A stretch of DNA of 64,000 bases. Source: Halomicrobium zhouii (lineage in GTDB: Archaea > Halobacteriota > Halobacteria > Halobacteriales > Haloarculaceae). Shown one piece after another: positions 41,384 through 50,016 of this stretch. How positions within the stretch are numbered: the stretch's first letter is position 1; every line of letters begins with the position of its first letter. The notes under the pieces are model-generated. The model did not search any database, was not told where the DNA came from, and worked only from the letters and a program-made list of their open reading frames with translations. The stretch is from assembly GCF_900114435.1 (NCBI RefSeq), contig NZ_FOZK01000001.1:124001-188000 (forward strand). Reading direction: 5' to 3'. Position numbers and translations under genes: made by a program.

Positions 41384-42585
41384 TGGCGGCGTCACTCGTC
41401 GAGATCGGGATCGCACTGGCAGCCGTGGCGCTCGCCGGGCTGGCGGCCAACCGCGTCGGGCTGTCGGTGATCCCCGCCTACATCGTCGCGGGCATCCTCG
41501 TCGGGCCGGAGTGGCCAACGGAGGTGCTGGGGGTCTCGCTCCAGCTCGTCGCGTACGGCGAGTTCGTCGAGGTCGCCGCCGAACTCGGCATCGTCTTTCT
41601 CCTCTTCTTCCTCGGCCTGGAGTTCAGCGTCGGCCAGTTGCTTGCCGACAGAAAGCGGATCACCACGGCGGGATCCGTGGACTTCCTGCTCAACTTCGGG
41701 GCCGGCGTCGGGCTGGGCGTCCTCTTCGGCCGGACGCCCCTGGAGACGCTGCTGATCGCCGGCGTCGTCTACATCTCCTCGTCGGCCGTCGTCACGAAGT
41801 CGATCATCGACCGGGGCTGGGTCGCGAACCCGGAGGCCGAACCGATCCTCGGGACGCTCGTCTTCGAGGACATCGTCATCGCGGTGTACCTCGCCCTCGT
41901 CGCCGCGCTGCTGACCGGCGCGGGCGACCTGACCGGGGCGGCGACGGACGTCGTCCGGGCCTTCGCCTTCCTCGGGGCCGTCGCTGCCGTCGCCTGGTAC
42001 GGAACCGACTACGTCGAGCGGGCCTTCGACCTGCCCAACGACGAGCTGTTCCTGTTGCACGTGCTCGGCGCGACGACGCTCGTCGCCGGGGCGGCGCTCG
42101 CGACCGGCGTCAGCGAGGCCGTCGCCGCCTTCTTCGTCGGGACCGCGTTCAGCCAGACGCCCCACACCGAGCGCATCGAGGACGTCGTCGCCCCGGTCCG
42201 GGACCTCTTTGCCGCCGTCTTCTTCTTCGCCATCGGGCTGACGACGGACGTCACCGTGCTGGCCGGCGTCGCCGCCCTGCTCGCGGTCGCCGTCGTCCTC
42301 ACCACCGGAACCAAGCTCGTCAGCGGTACCATCGGCGGGCGCGTCTACGACCTCTCGCCCACGCGGTCGCTCCGGACCGGTATCGGCCTCGTTCCGCGAG
42401 CGGAGTTCTCGCTGGTCATCGCGACGCTTGCCGCAGGCGCGGGCGGTAGCCTCGCGGACGTCGTCCCGGCGTTCACCGTCGGCTACGTCCTCGCGATGAG
42501 CGTCCTCGGGACCGTCATGATCCAGCACGCAGACCGGCTGACGGACTCGCTCGCACCGCTCGTGGGCGACGTGACCGGCGAGTGA
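41383..42585 (+). CDS. CPA2-family cation/proton antiporter (KhtU/KefB-like)
   Basis: A 400-residue membrane protein with about 12 helices. IPAYIVAGILVGPEW (about residues 28-42) and ELGIVFLLFFLGLEF (about 66-80) are the characteristic CPA2 segments, and EDIVIAVYLAL lies near 165. Unlike KefB/KefC there is no C-terminal RCK domain; regulation is supplied by the separate TrkA-C protein directly upstream. It would expel K+ (or Na+) in exchange for H+, balancing cytoplasmic potassium, which is very high in haloarchaea. Confidence 0.87.
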   Translation: MAASLVEIGIALAAVALAGLAANRVGLSVIPAYIVAGILVGPEWPTEVLGVSLQLVAYGEFVEVAAELGIVFLLFFLGLEFSVGQLLADRKRITTAGSVDFLLNFGAGVGLGVLFGRTPLETLLIAGVVYISSSAVVTKSIIDRGWVANPEAEPILGTLVFEDIVIAVYLALVAALLTGAGDLTGAATDVVRAFAFLGAVAAVAWYGTDYVERAFDLPNDELFLLHVLGATTLVAGAALATGVSEAVAAFFVGTAFSQTPHTERIEDVVAPVRDLFAAVFFFAIGLTTDVTVLAGVAALLAVAVVLTTGTKLVSGTIGGRVYDLSPTRSLRTGIGLVPRAEFSLVIATLAAGAGGSLADVVPAFTVGYVLAMSVLGTVMIQHADRLTDSLAPLVGDVTGE

Positions 42586-42596
42586 GGACCGGGCGA

Positions 42597-43175
42597 TCAG
42601 GCGACCGACGGGAGATACCGGATCCCCGCCGCGATCGCGACGGCCGCCGCCAGCGGGATGGTGAGGTTGTCGTCGACGACGTAGCCCGCGACGACGGGTT
42701 TGAGTCCGTCTGCGGCCGTCGCGGCCAGCGCGCCCAGCACCGCGGGCACGGTCGGGACGCCCAGCCCCGCCGCGATGAGCAGACAGACGCCGAACATCGT
42801 CAGCAGGACGTAGGCCTGCTTGGCGGTCCGCAGTTCGCCAGAGCCCAGCAGGCCGCTGATCGGGTCACCGATGGTGAGCATCAGGATGGCCGGGATGGCG
42901 ACTGACTGGTCGAAGGCGACGGCGACGACGCCCATGCTGATCAGCGCCAGCGCGTAGCCCGCCAGGTTGTCCTGTTCGTACTCGCGCGTGAGGCGGTCGT
43001 AGACGACCCAGTCGAGGCCGACGTAGAGCCGGACGATCTCCAGAACGATGGCCGCGACCGCACCGGCGACGAGCACCCCCTGGACGAGTTCCCACCGGGA
43101 GGGGTCGACGACGGCGATGAGCGGGACCAGGGTGCCGCTGGCGTGGACCAGCCGGCGCTTCAGTTCGTCGGCCAT
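42597..43175 (-). CDS. Dolichol kinase / phytol kinase-like membrane protein
   Basis: A 192-residue protein with about six hydrophobic helices. The N-terminus ELKRRLVHASGTLVPLI matches the R(K)xxH signature of the SEC59/DGK1/VTE5 family, and MLTIGDPISGLLG (about residue 100) corresponds to the conserved G-D-P/A nucleotide-binding loop of CTP-dependent lipid kinases. Such enzymes phosphorylate polyprenols, phytol or diacylglycerol. In archaea an isoprenoid substrate such as dolichol or geranylgeraniol is likely. It converges on the antiporter and lies just downstream of glyS with a 4-bp gap, hence same transcript. Confidence 0.78.
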   Translation of the reverse strand: MADELKRRLVHASGTLVPLIAVVDPSRWELVQGVLVAGAVAAIVLEIVRLYVGLDWVVYDRLTREYEQDNLAGYALALISMGVVAVAFDQSVAIPAILMLTIGDPISGLLGSGELRTAKQAYVLLTMFGVCLLIAAGLGVPTVPAVLGALAATAADGLKPVVAGYVVDDNLTIPLAAAVAIAAGIRYLPSVA

Positions 43176-43179
43176 CGCC

Positions 43180-44976
43180 TCAGAGGTCGTCGAACGACAG
43201 GTCGCCGTCCCGCAGCGCGGTCAGCGTCTCGGCGAGATCTTCGACCGGAATCCGCCGCTGTGCGGTGGTGTCGCGCTCGCGGACGGTGACGGTCCCTGGT
43301 TCCCCCTCGTCGTCGTCCCGGCCCTCCCCGATAGTGGTGTAGTCGACGGTGACGCAGAACGGCGTGCCGACTTCGTCCTGCCGGCGATACCGGCGGCCGA
43401 TGGCGCCGGCGTCGTCGTAGGTGACCGAGAGGCCCGCCTCCCGCAGTTCGCGGGCGATGGCTCGCGCTTTCTCCCCGAGGCCATCTCTGTCCATCAGCGG
43501 GAAGACGCCGACGGTCGTCGGGGCGACCTCCGGGGGCAGTTCGAGGAACGTCCGCTCCTCGCCGTCGATCTCGTCCGCGCGGTACGTGTGGTCGAGGACG
43601 GTGTACAGCGCCCGGTCGATACCGAGCGAGGGCTCGACGACGTGGGGCGTGACGTGCTCGCCCGACTCGGTGACCTCCTCGACGCTGAAGTCGGTCTGGG
43701 AGACGGGGACGTCGTGCTCCTCGCCGTCCACTTCGACCGTCACGTCCCCGTCTTCTCCCGCTTCCTCGAACGCCGCGGGGTTCCGTTCGGCCAGGGCAGC
43801 CAGCGCGTCGGCGACGTCCTGTGCCGCGCCGCCGAACTCCGGCCCGAGGTAGCTCATGTCCGGGTCGACGAGGGCCTTCTCGGTGGTAATCGGTTCGTCG
43901 TACTGCTTGAACACCGTGAAGTCCTCGTCGGAGTGTTCGTCGTGCTTCGAGAGGTCGTAGTCCGACCGGTAGGAGAAGCCGCCGAGTTCGATCCAGTCGC
44001 CGTCCACCTCGCCCTCGGCGTCCCAGCAGTCCGCCGAGTAGTGGGCGAGTTCGCCGGGGAGGTGCTGGCGGAACCGGAACCGGTCCATGTCCACGCCGAT
44101 CCGGTCGTACCACTGCTTCGCGAGGCCGAGGTAGTAGGCGATCCAGGGGTTGCCGACGACGCCCTCCTCGACGACCTCGCGGATCGTCGCTTCGTAGGGA
44201 TCGCCGTCGTCGGCTTCCTGTTCGGTCGCCGGGTAGAACGGTGCGGTGACGTCTTCGACGGGACCGAGGTCCGGTTCATCCTCCTCGGGGTCGATGAACA
44301 GCTCCAGTTCGGCCTGGGTGAACTCCCGGACCCGCAGGAGCGACTTGCGGGGGGAAATCTCGTTCCGGTAGGCCCGCCCGATCTGGGTGACGCCGAAGGG
44401 GAGCTGGTTGCGGGCGTACTCGGCCAGCTGGGGAAATTCGATGAAGATGCCCTGCGCCGTCTCCGGGCGCAGGTAGCCCGGGTCCGAGGAGCCCGGTCCG
44501 ATGTTCGTCTCGAACATGAGATTGAAGTCCTCGACGGCCTGGCCGGCGAGGCCCGCCCCGCAGTTGGGACAGACGAGTTCGTACTCGGCGATGAGCTCCT
44601 CGACCTCTTCGACGGGCAGGGCCTCGGCGTCCTCCAGGTCGGTGTTGTCCTCGACGACGTGGTCTGCCCGGTGGCTCTCGCCGCACTCCGGGCACTCGAC
44701 GAGCATGTCGTCGAAGCCGTCGAGGTGGCCCGACGCCTCGAAGACTGGTTCGGGCATGACGGTCGGCGCGTCGACCTCCATGTTGCCCTCCTGGATGGTG
44801 AACCGGTCGCGCCAGGTGTCCTCGATGGCCTGTTTCAGCGCCGCGCCCTGGGGACCGAAAGTGTAAAAGCCCGAGACGCCGCCGTAGGCGCCCGCCGACT
44901 GGAGGAAGAAGCCGCGGCGCTTGGCCAGTTCGACGAGCCGTCGGCCGTCCGCGTCTCGTTCGGCGTCGTCCGTCAT
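43180..44976 (-). CDS. glyS: Glycyl-tRNA synthetase
   Basis: A 598-residue class II synthetase of the eukaryote/archaeal alpha2 type. N-terminal AYGGVSGFYTFGPQGA (motif 1 region, residues 24-39), an inserted zinc ribbon (CPECGES near 84 and CPNCGAG near 125), motif 2 GRAYRNEISPRKSLLRVREFTQAELE (about 200-225), motif 3 SLGIDRALY (about 452), and a C-terminal anticodon-binding domain from about 490. It charges tRNA-Gly. Its ATG overlaps the stop of the CBS gene by four bases, so both are in one operon with the lipid-kinase-like gene. Confidence 0.95.
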   Translation of the reverse strand: MTDDAERDADGRRLVELAKRRGFFLQSAGAYGGVSGFYTFGPQGAALKQAIEDTWRDRFTIQEGNMEVDAPTVMPEPVFEASGHLDGFDDMLVECPECGESHRADHVVEDNTDLEDAEALPVEEVEELIAEYELVCPNCGAGLAGQAVEDFNLMFETNIGPGSSDPGYLRPETAQGIFIEFPQLAEYARNQLPFGVTQIGRAYRNEISPRKSLLRVREFTQAELELFIDPEEDEPDLGPVEDVTAPFYPATEQEADDGDPYEATIREVVEEGVVGNPWIAYYLGLAKQWYDRIGVDMDRFRFRQHLPGELAHYSADCWDAEGEVDGDWIELGGFSYRSDYDLSKHDEHSDEDFTVFKQYDEPITTEKALVDPDMSYLGPEFGGAAQDVADALAALAERNPAAFEEAGEDGDVTVEVDGEEHDVPVSQTDFSVEEVTESGEHVTPHVVEPSLGIDRALYTVLDHTYRADEIDGEERTFLELPPEVAPTTVGVFPLMDRDGLGEKARAIARELREAGLSVTYDDAGAIGRRYRRQDEVGTPFCVTVDYTTIGEGRDDDEGEPGTVTVRERDTTAQRRIPVEDLAETLTALRDGDLSFDDL

Positions 44977-45818
44977 AGACCCTCCAGGAGATCCATGTCA
45001 CGGACGATGCCGACGAGCTGGTCGCCCGAGACGAGCGGAATCTGTTCGACGTCCTCTTCGATCATCATCTGTGCGGCCTCGCGTGCGGTCCGGCGCTCGC
45101 CGATGGTGACGAGATCCGCGGTCATGAACTCCCGGACCGGTTTGGCCGGGATCTCGACGTTCCGCGTCGGCATGTACCGGCTGCCGACGGCCTTGATCGA
45201 CTCCCACTTCCAGTCGTCGTCGTCACCGGCCATCGAGTCGCCCGTCTGGGCCTCGCCTTCGACGACCCGAGCGACGTCGATGATGTCGACCTCGGTGATC
45301 ATCCCGCAGGTCTCCCCGTCGTCGTCCAGGACGACGCCGTAGGGGACGTCGGCGTGGAACAGCTCCTGCTCGGCGACGGGCAGGGGCGTCCCGGCGTAGA
45401 CGCAGTTGACGTACCGGCGAGCGAGTTCGCCGACGTCCGTGTCGCCGTCGGCGTTCCCGGTGGCGATGGCGCGGATGACGTCGGTGACGGTGACGATCCC
45501 CTCGAGCTTCCCGTCGACGACGGGGACCCGACGTGCTTCCTCGGCGGCCATCACGGCCGCGACGTGTTCGATGCTCGCGTCGGCGGTGACGGTGGGCGTC
45601 TCCTCGATGAGTAGCGCCAGCTGGTCCTCGTCGGGCTGTTCGATCAGCGACTCGCGGGAGACCAGTCCGCGGAACTGTTCGCCGTCGTCAGTCTGCTTGA
45701 TGATCGGAACCGATGAGAACTTGCGCTCCTGGAGGTACTCCAGCACGTCGGCGCGGGTGCCCGGAATCTCGACAGTCACGACCTCCGAGCGGGGCGTCAT
45801 GGCGTCTGCGACGTTCAT
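44973..45818 (-). CDS. Four-CBS-domain regulatory protein
   Basis: A 281-residue protein from the ATG at 45818 (MNVADAMTPRSEVVTVE), where the first CBS motif begins. Four CBS repeats can be counted: residues 1-60, 65-120 (ADASIEHVAAVMAAEEARRVPVVDG), 130-190 and 220-280 (EFMTADLVTIGERRTAREAAQMM). Two CBS pairs usually bind adenine nucleotides such as ATP, AMP or SAM. No catalytic domain is attached. A longer start nine codons upstream is possible. It is translationally coupled to glyS, an association I cannot explain functionally. Confidence 0.85.
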   Translation of the reverse strand: MNVADAMTPRSEVVTVEIPGTRADVLEYLQERKFSSVPIIKQTDDGEQFRGLVSRESLIEQPDEDQLALLIEETPTVTADASIEHVAAVMAAEEARRVPVVDGKLEGIVTVTDVIRAIATGNADGDTDVGELARRYVNCVYAGTPLPVAEQELFHADVPYGVVLDDDGETCGMITEVDIIDVARVVEGEAQTGDSMAGDDDDWKWESIKAVGSRYMPTRNVEIPAKPVREFMTADLVTIGERRTAREAAQMMIEEDVEQIPLVSGDQLVGIVRDMDLLEGL

Positions 45819-45861
45819 GTTGCGATTCACCGCCCCCACGTACAAAGTCCTAACCTTCCGA

Positions 45862-45985
45862 CCCCACCTTTTTCGTCGTCCTCAGAAATCGAAGATTTCT
45901 GACGGGCTGCACGAGAGCTCCGCTCTCGTGAACGTCGGGTTCGCGCTCCGCGCGAACCACTCCTCGAAAAACGTGGGCGAAAAAG
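45862..45985. repeat. Family-B intergenic repeat, copy 1
   Basis: It begins CCCCACCTTTTTCGTCGTC and ends CACTCCTCGAAAAACGTGGG plus CGAAAAAG; both ends recur at 55.07 kb. Between them are perfect hairpins (CAGAAATC-GA-GATTTCTG, CACGAGAGC-TCC-GCTCTCGTG, GGTTCGCG-CTC-CGCGCGAACC). It occupies the gap between two divergent genes (45819-46284), which otherwise holds only promoter sequence. Confidence 0.65.
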
Positions 45986-46255
45986 ACCGGTCGCTCGGCT
46001 CCGCCTCGCGACCGGGTGCTGCGCTGGTGCCGACCGTACCGCCACTTCACCGCAACCGCAACTGCGGACTACACGGCCACCCCGGTCTGTGGGTCGCTCA
46101 GGTGATCACCGAGCGTGCGCGGGCTGAGGACTGGTTCGTTACCACTTCACACGAGGGTACTGAACCCTGTTGTGGGCATATATTACCGCAATATCCCGTT
46201 GAGTCAGCCGTTCGTCCGACGCAAAACTTACGCCCGTCCCCGGATTTCGACATTC

Positions 46256-46263
46256 TTATATAT
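46256..46263 (+). promoter_or_regulatory. TATA box of the 55-residue protein gene
   Basis: TTATATAT, 22-29 bp before the ATG at 46285. One of the strongest TATA boxes in the window, compatible with a leaderless transcript. Confidence 0.6.
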
Positions 46264-46284
46264 GGGTGTTACACATTGTCATAC

Positions 46285-46452
46285 ATGGAGTCGAACACGG
46301 TAGCAAAGACCGAGGCGGCAACCGATGCAGACGTCATGGCTTCCGTCGAAACCGGCCAGGAGAATACGCTCATCATCGCCGACGTAAGCACCGACGGCGC
46401 GTATCTGACGGCGCCACTCGCCGACGCCGCCTCGCTGCCGGCCTGGCGGTAA
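46285..46452 (+). CDS. 55-residue haloarchaeal small protein
   Basis: MESNTVAKTEAATDADVMAS then VETGQENTLIIADVSTDGAYL and a short C-terminus ADAASLPAWR. Proteins with this IADVS-DGAWL-type core are short, conserved haloarchaeal proteins of unknown function (I recall them as a named DUF but am not certain of the number). The strong TATA box and the clean, compact frame support it. It is monocistronic; the 460 bp after it, up to serA, hold many short GC hairpins and no gene I can support. Confidence 0.7.
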   Translation: MESNTVAKTEAATDADVMASVETGQENTLIIADVSTDGAYLTAPLADAASLPAWR

Positions 46453-46912
46453 CCTACCGTTCTTCGGACGGGTCACTCCCGTCGCTGTCCGTTTTTTCGG
46501 TGTCCGACTTCGGCAGTGACGTCTATCGCCGAGCGACGCGACGCCGGGACCCTGGTGGTCCAGAGGTACTCGGGACCGAGTACGTCGTGGGCCGGCGTTC
46601 ACGGCTCGCTGCTCGCGTGTCGCTAGCGCTCCCGCTCGCTCGTTCGCCGGGCCTTCGCTACTCGCGGCTAGCGCCGCTCGTTCTTCGGCGGCCCCTCCCT
46701 CCGGTCGGCGCCGTCCACCGCTCAGCCCCGGCCGGCTCACGGCTCGCTTCGCTCACCGTTCGCACATTCGCTGGGCCCTCCCTTCGGTCGGCCCCAGCCG
46801 GCTCGCGTGTCGCTCACTGCGTTCGCTCCCGCTCGCATTGTCGAGGCCCCTCGCTACGCTCGACGCCTCTCAAAAAACAAGCGTTATCCCTTCCCCCACA
46901 GATTCCACGCAC

Positions 46913-48499
46913 ATGAACGTACTCGTTACAGATCCGATCGCTGACGCGGGTCTCGACCGCCTGCGAGAGGCGGGCCACGACGTCGAGACCGCCTACGACG
47001 TGGAAGGGGAGGCACTGCTGGACGCGGTCGCCGACGCGAACGCACTGATCGTCCGCTCGGGCACCGAAGTCACCGAGGAAGTGCTGGCCGCCGCGCCGGA
47101 TCTGGTCATCGTCGGCCGGGCCGGCATCGGCGTCGACAACATCGACATCGACGCCGCCACCGACCACGGCGTCATCGTCGCCAACGCGCCGGAGGGCAAC
47201 GTCCGCGCCGCCGCGGAACACTCCGTCGCGATGGCCTTCGCCACCGCCCGCTCGATCCCGCAGGCCCACGACCGACTCAAGGACGGCGAGTGGGCCAAGG
47301 GCGACTACCTCGGCACCGAGGTCAACAACAAGACGCTGGGCGTCGTCGGCTTCGGCCGCGTCGGCCAGGAGGTCGCCAAGCGCCTCGGTAATCTGGGGAT
47401 GGACGTCGTCACCTTCGACCCCTACATCAGCGAGGAGCGCGCCGAGCAGTTCAACGCCGAACTCGTCGAGGACCTCGACGACTGCCTCGAAGCGGCGGAC
47501 TTCCTCACCATCCACACGCCGCTGACGCCGGAGACGGAGGACATGATCGGCGAGGAGGAACTCGCCCAGCTCGAGGACGGCTACGTCGTCAACTGCGCCC
47601 GCGGCGGCATCATCGACGAGCCCGCCCTCGCCGAGGCCGTCGCGGACGGCATCCTCAAGGGCGCCGCCATCGACGTCTTCGCCGAGGAACCGCTCCCCGA
47701 GGACAGCCCGCTGCTGGACGTCGACGACGTCATCGTGACCCCGCACCTCGGCGCCTCGACGGAGGCCGCCCAGGTGGGCGTCGCCACCTCGACCGCCGAC
47801 CAGATCCTCGCCGCGTTCGAGGACGAACCGGTCGTCAACGCACTCAACGCCCCCTCCGTCGACGAGGCCGTCTTCAGCCGCATCCGGCCCTACATCGGCC
47901 TCACGGAGACCGCCGGCAAGGTCGCCGTCCAGCTGTTCGACGGCCGCGTCGAGAACGTCGACGTCACCTACGCCGGCGACATCGCCGAGGAGGACGTCGA
48001 ACTCGTCACCGCCAGCGCACTCAAGGGCGTCCTCGAACCCCTCGTCGGCAGCGTCAACGGCGTCAACGCCCAGGGCATCGCCGAGAACCGCGGCATCGAA
48101 GTCACCGAGACCAAGACCAACCAGGCCGAGGACTTCCAGAGCCTGATCACCGTCGAAGTCGGCGACGGCGAGGACAGCGTCCAGGTCAGCGGCACCCAGT
48201 TCGCCGGCGACGACGAACGCATCGTCCGCATCGACGGCTACCGCGTCGACGCCATCCCCCACGGCCACATGCTCGTCGCCCGCAACGAGGACGCCCCCGG
48301 CGTCATCGGCTTTATCGGGACGGTGCTGGGCGAGGCCGGCATCAACATCGCCGGGATGTTCAACGGCCGCGGCACCATCGGCGGCGAGGCCCTCTCGGTG
48401 TACAACCTCGACGAGGAACCCACCGACGACGTGCTCGCACGGCTCAACGACGACGAGCGCATCATCGAGACGAAGCACATCTCGCTCAACGGCGCCTGA
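46913..48499 (+). CDS. serA: D-3-phosphoglycerate dehydrogenase
   Basis: A 528-residue type I enzyme. The Rossmann motif GVVGFGRVGQEVAKRL lies at about residues 142-157; the catalytic arginine is in NCARGGIIDE (about 228), the glutamate in FAEEPLPED (about 257) and the histidine in TPHLGASTEAA (about 280). Residues 310-440 are the intervening ASB domain, and 450-528 form an ACT domain (ARNEDAPGVIGFIGTVLGEAGINIAGM), the site of serine feedback in other organisms. It oxidises 3-phosphoglycerate in the first step of serine synthesis. serB is also in this window, but separately. Confidence 0.94.
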   Translation: MNVLVTDPIADAGLDRLREAGHDVETAYDVEGEALLDAVADANALIVRSGTEVTEEVLAAAPDLVIVGRAGIGVDNIDIDAATDHGVIVANAPEGNVRAAAEHSVAMAFATARSIPQAHDRLKDGEWAKGDYLGTEVNNKTLGVVGFGRVGQEVAKRLGNLGMDVVTFDPYISEERAEQFNAELVEDLDDCLEAADFLTIHTPLTPETEDMIGEEELAQLEDGYVVNCARGGIIDEPALAEAVADGILKGAAIDVFAEEPLPEDSPLLDVDDVIVTPHLGASTEAAQVGVATSTADQILAAFEDEPVVNALNAPSVDEAVFSRIRPYIGLTETAGKVAVQLFDGRVENVDVTYAGDIAEEDVELVTASALKGVLEPLVGSVNGVNAQGIAENRGIEVTETKTNQAEDFQSLITVEVGDGEDSVQVSGTQFAGDDERIVRIDGYRVDAIPHGHMLVARNEDAPGVIGFIGTVLGEAGINIAGMFNGRGTIGGEALSVYNLDEEPTDDVLARLNDDERIIETKHISLNGA

Positions 48500-48574
48500 G
48501 AGACGAGGATTTAGCCGGCCACAGGGGTCGGTCCGCACCGGAACCGATTTTTCCGCGCTGTTCGACGCGCCCGC

Positions 48575-48736
48575 ATGGACGACGCCCTCCGTCACCGCCT
48601 CGACGCGGCCTTGTTGTTACTGCTCGCGACATTCCTGTTGGTCCTCGTCGTTGCCGTGCGGACTGCCAGGACCGAGACGATCGGTGTTCTGGTGCTCGTC
48701 GGGTTGATAGCCATCAGTCAGTACCGCAGCGAGTAG
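48575..48736 (+). CDS. 53-residue 2-span membrane microprotein
   Basis: MDDALRHRLDAALLLLLATF begins an N-terminal helix (about residues 9-28), followed by the polar turn RTARTET and a second helix (about 34-49), ending in QYRSE. The acidic start and hydrophobic hairpin suggest a small membrane protein. It lies 75 bp after serA in the same direction, with its own AT-rich stretch (GATTTTTCC) upstream. Function unknown. Confidence 0.5.
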   Translation: MDDALRHRLDAALLLLLATFLLVLVVAVRTARTETIGVLVLVGLIAISQYRSE

Positions 48737-48784
48737 CGACCGGGAAACGTCGAAAATGGTCCGACTGGGGCCGTTCCTCGCGAC

Positions 48785-49069
48785 TCAGAAGAGGCCGCGA
48801 AGCAAGCCCGTCGATTCGTTCTCCGTCTGCCGCTCGGCGTCCAGCAACTGCTCGTAGTGGTCGATGACCTGGTCTCTGCGCTGGCGTTCGCGAACGAGTT
48901 CTCGCTCCAGTTCCTCGATGTAGTTACAGAGGATTTCCCGCTCGACGTCGAACTTGGTCCGGGTGTCGGTGGTATCTATTCGGCCGGTAGCGACTGGGAT
49001 GGTGGCTGATTCGTCCGAGACCCCATTCTCGGCGGTCGAAGCGTTCGAGGACACGCTAGTGTGTACCAC
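48785..49069 (-). CDS. Small coiled-coil protein
   Basis: A 94-residue protein. Residues 1-38 are polar and disordered; residues 40-80 form one long charged helix (FDVEREILCNYIEELERELVRERQRRDQVIDHYEQLL) with clear heptads; the end is TGLLRGLF. It probably oligomerises as a coiled coil and may bind a partner through the conserved-looking C-terminal patch. No family name is certain. It is isolated, next to the third family-A repeat. Confidence 0.65.
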   Translation of the reverse strand: MVHTSVSSNASTAENGVSDESATIPVATGRIDTTDTRTKFDVEREILCNYIEELERELVRERQRRDQVIDHYEQLLDAERQTENESTGLLRGLF

Positions 49070-49203
49070 AGGTGACTACAAAAAACCGCGTCGGACGCGC
49101 GTCACATGGTACGTAATCTGCGTTACGTGTGGCGATTCTCGGGATGTTTGCGGAAAACCTCTGCCCGCCCAGTCGAAGTCAACGGCACTCCGACAACGAC
49201 GTC

Positions 49204-49405
49204 GAAAGCCCTCGGCCCGCTCGCCTCGCGCGGCTCGCTGCGCTCCTCGCCTGTCGGCTGCGGTGCTTACATCGCCGTGCTTCGGCCACCGGCCCTCGCC
49301 CTTTCATTCCACCAGGAGAGCAAGCTCTCCTGCGCCCTCGTTCGCTTCGCTCACGAGGACACCAGGACAGCACGGCACAGCGGACCGCCACACGCCTCCC
49401 CAACC
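49204..49405. repeat. Family-A repeat, copy 3 (partial, reversed)
   Basis: It starts with GAAAGCCCTCGGCCCGCTCG, then CTCGCCCTTTCATTCCACCA followed by the hairpin GGAGAGC-AA-GCTCTCC and GACACCAGGACAGCA. These match the reverse complement of the right half of copy 2, so this copy is inverted and lacks the second half. It fills much of the gene-free gap 49070-49507; the right border is uncertain. Confidence 0.65.
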
Positions 49406-49507
49406 GATTGCGCTTCTCGCAGGCTGCGATGCTCATCCCTCGCACGGCTTCGTCGCGGCCCGGAGGCCGCGACAGCGCGCGCCAGATGGAAATTCCACCA
49501 GAGTTCT

Positions 49508-49924
49508 CTACTGGCTGTCTGGGTTCCCCTTCGCCGATGACTCCGGATTCCGTGGCCAGAAGGCTCCCAGCGAGACGTACACCGTCGCTGCAAACGACAG
49601 AATCGAAAACAGGGTGATTACAGCGATGGTTGTATTCCTCGGAACGGCGGCAGCGTACCATAGTTCCAGAAGTCTCCAGCCCAGGATGGCAATAGCAAGA
49701 CTGAGAGCCGCACGTTCGAGTCTCGTCGGCGTCCGACGACGTGGATGGCGCGTCCGAACGAATACGGCGTAGAAAATCACAGCGGGGAGGAAGAGGGCGG
49801 ATGCAGTCCAGAAGTGAGTGCTGACACCATCTCGTACCGCCGAGTCCATGGCCGTCCACGTGAGTAGGGAGGTGAGCCCGAGCAGAAACAGTGACCATTC
49901 GACAGCGCTGTACAACGCGCTCAT
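49508..49924 (-). CDS. 4-TM hypothetical membrane protein
   Basis: A 138-residue protein from the ATG at 49924 (MSALYSAVEWSLFLLGL). Hydrophobic helices at about residues 9-26, 40-56, 72-93 and 100-122; basic loop RTRHPRRRTPTR between the second and third helix, predicted cytoplasmic. The frame continues upstream through the threonine synthase gene as a shadow, so this internal start is preferred. Function unknown. Confidence 0.6.
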   Translation of the reverse strand: MSALYSAVEWSLFLLGLTSLLTWTAMDSAVRDGVSTHFWTASALFLPAVIFYAVFVRTRHPRRRTPTRLERAALSLAIAILGWRLLELWYAAAVPRNTTIAVITLFSILSFAATVYVSLGAFWPRNPESSAKGNPDSQ

Positions 49925-50016
49925 GACGTTCGTATCTGCGCCGGTACGTAAAATCCTTCGCGAGCGCGGCGGAAATTTGGGGTCGAAACGCCGGCTGGCG
50001 TGATTCGGGCTGCCGG

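Noticed and set aside
46453-46912. Possible gene or RNA between the 55-residue protein and serA
   Set aside because: Frames are Arg/Ser/Ala-rich; the DNA is a series of short imperfect GC hairpins (CTCGCT/AGCGAG-type) without a definable unit, so I record it as empty.
46814-48595. Long open frame antisense to serA (593 codons); similar ones antisense to hef, glyS, orc1, the helicase and metY
   Set aside because: High-GC third positions keep the antisense frame open; sequences are V/G/D/L-biased without motifs, whereas the sense frames carry full catalytic signatures.
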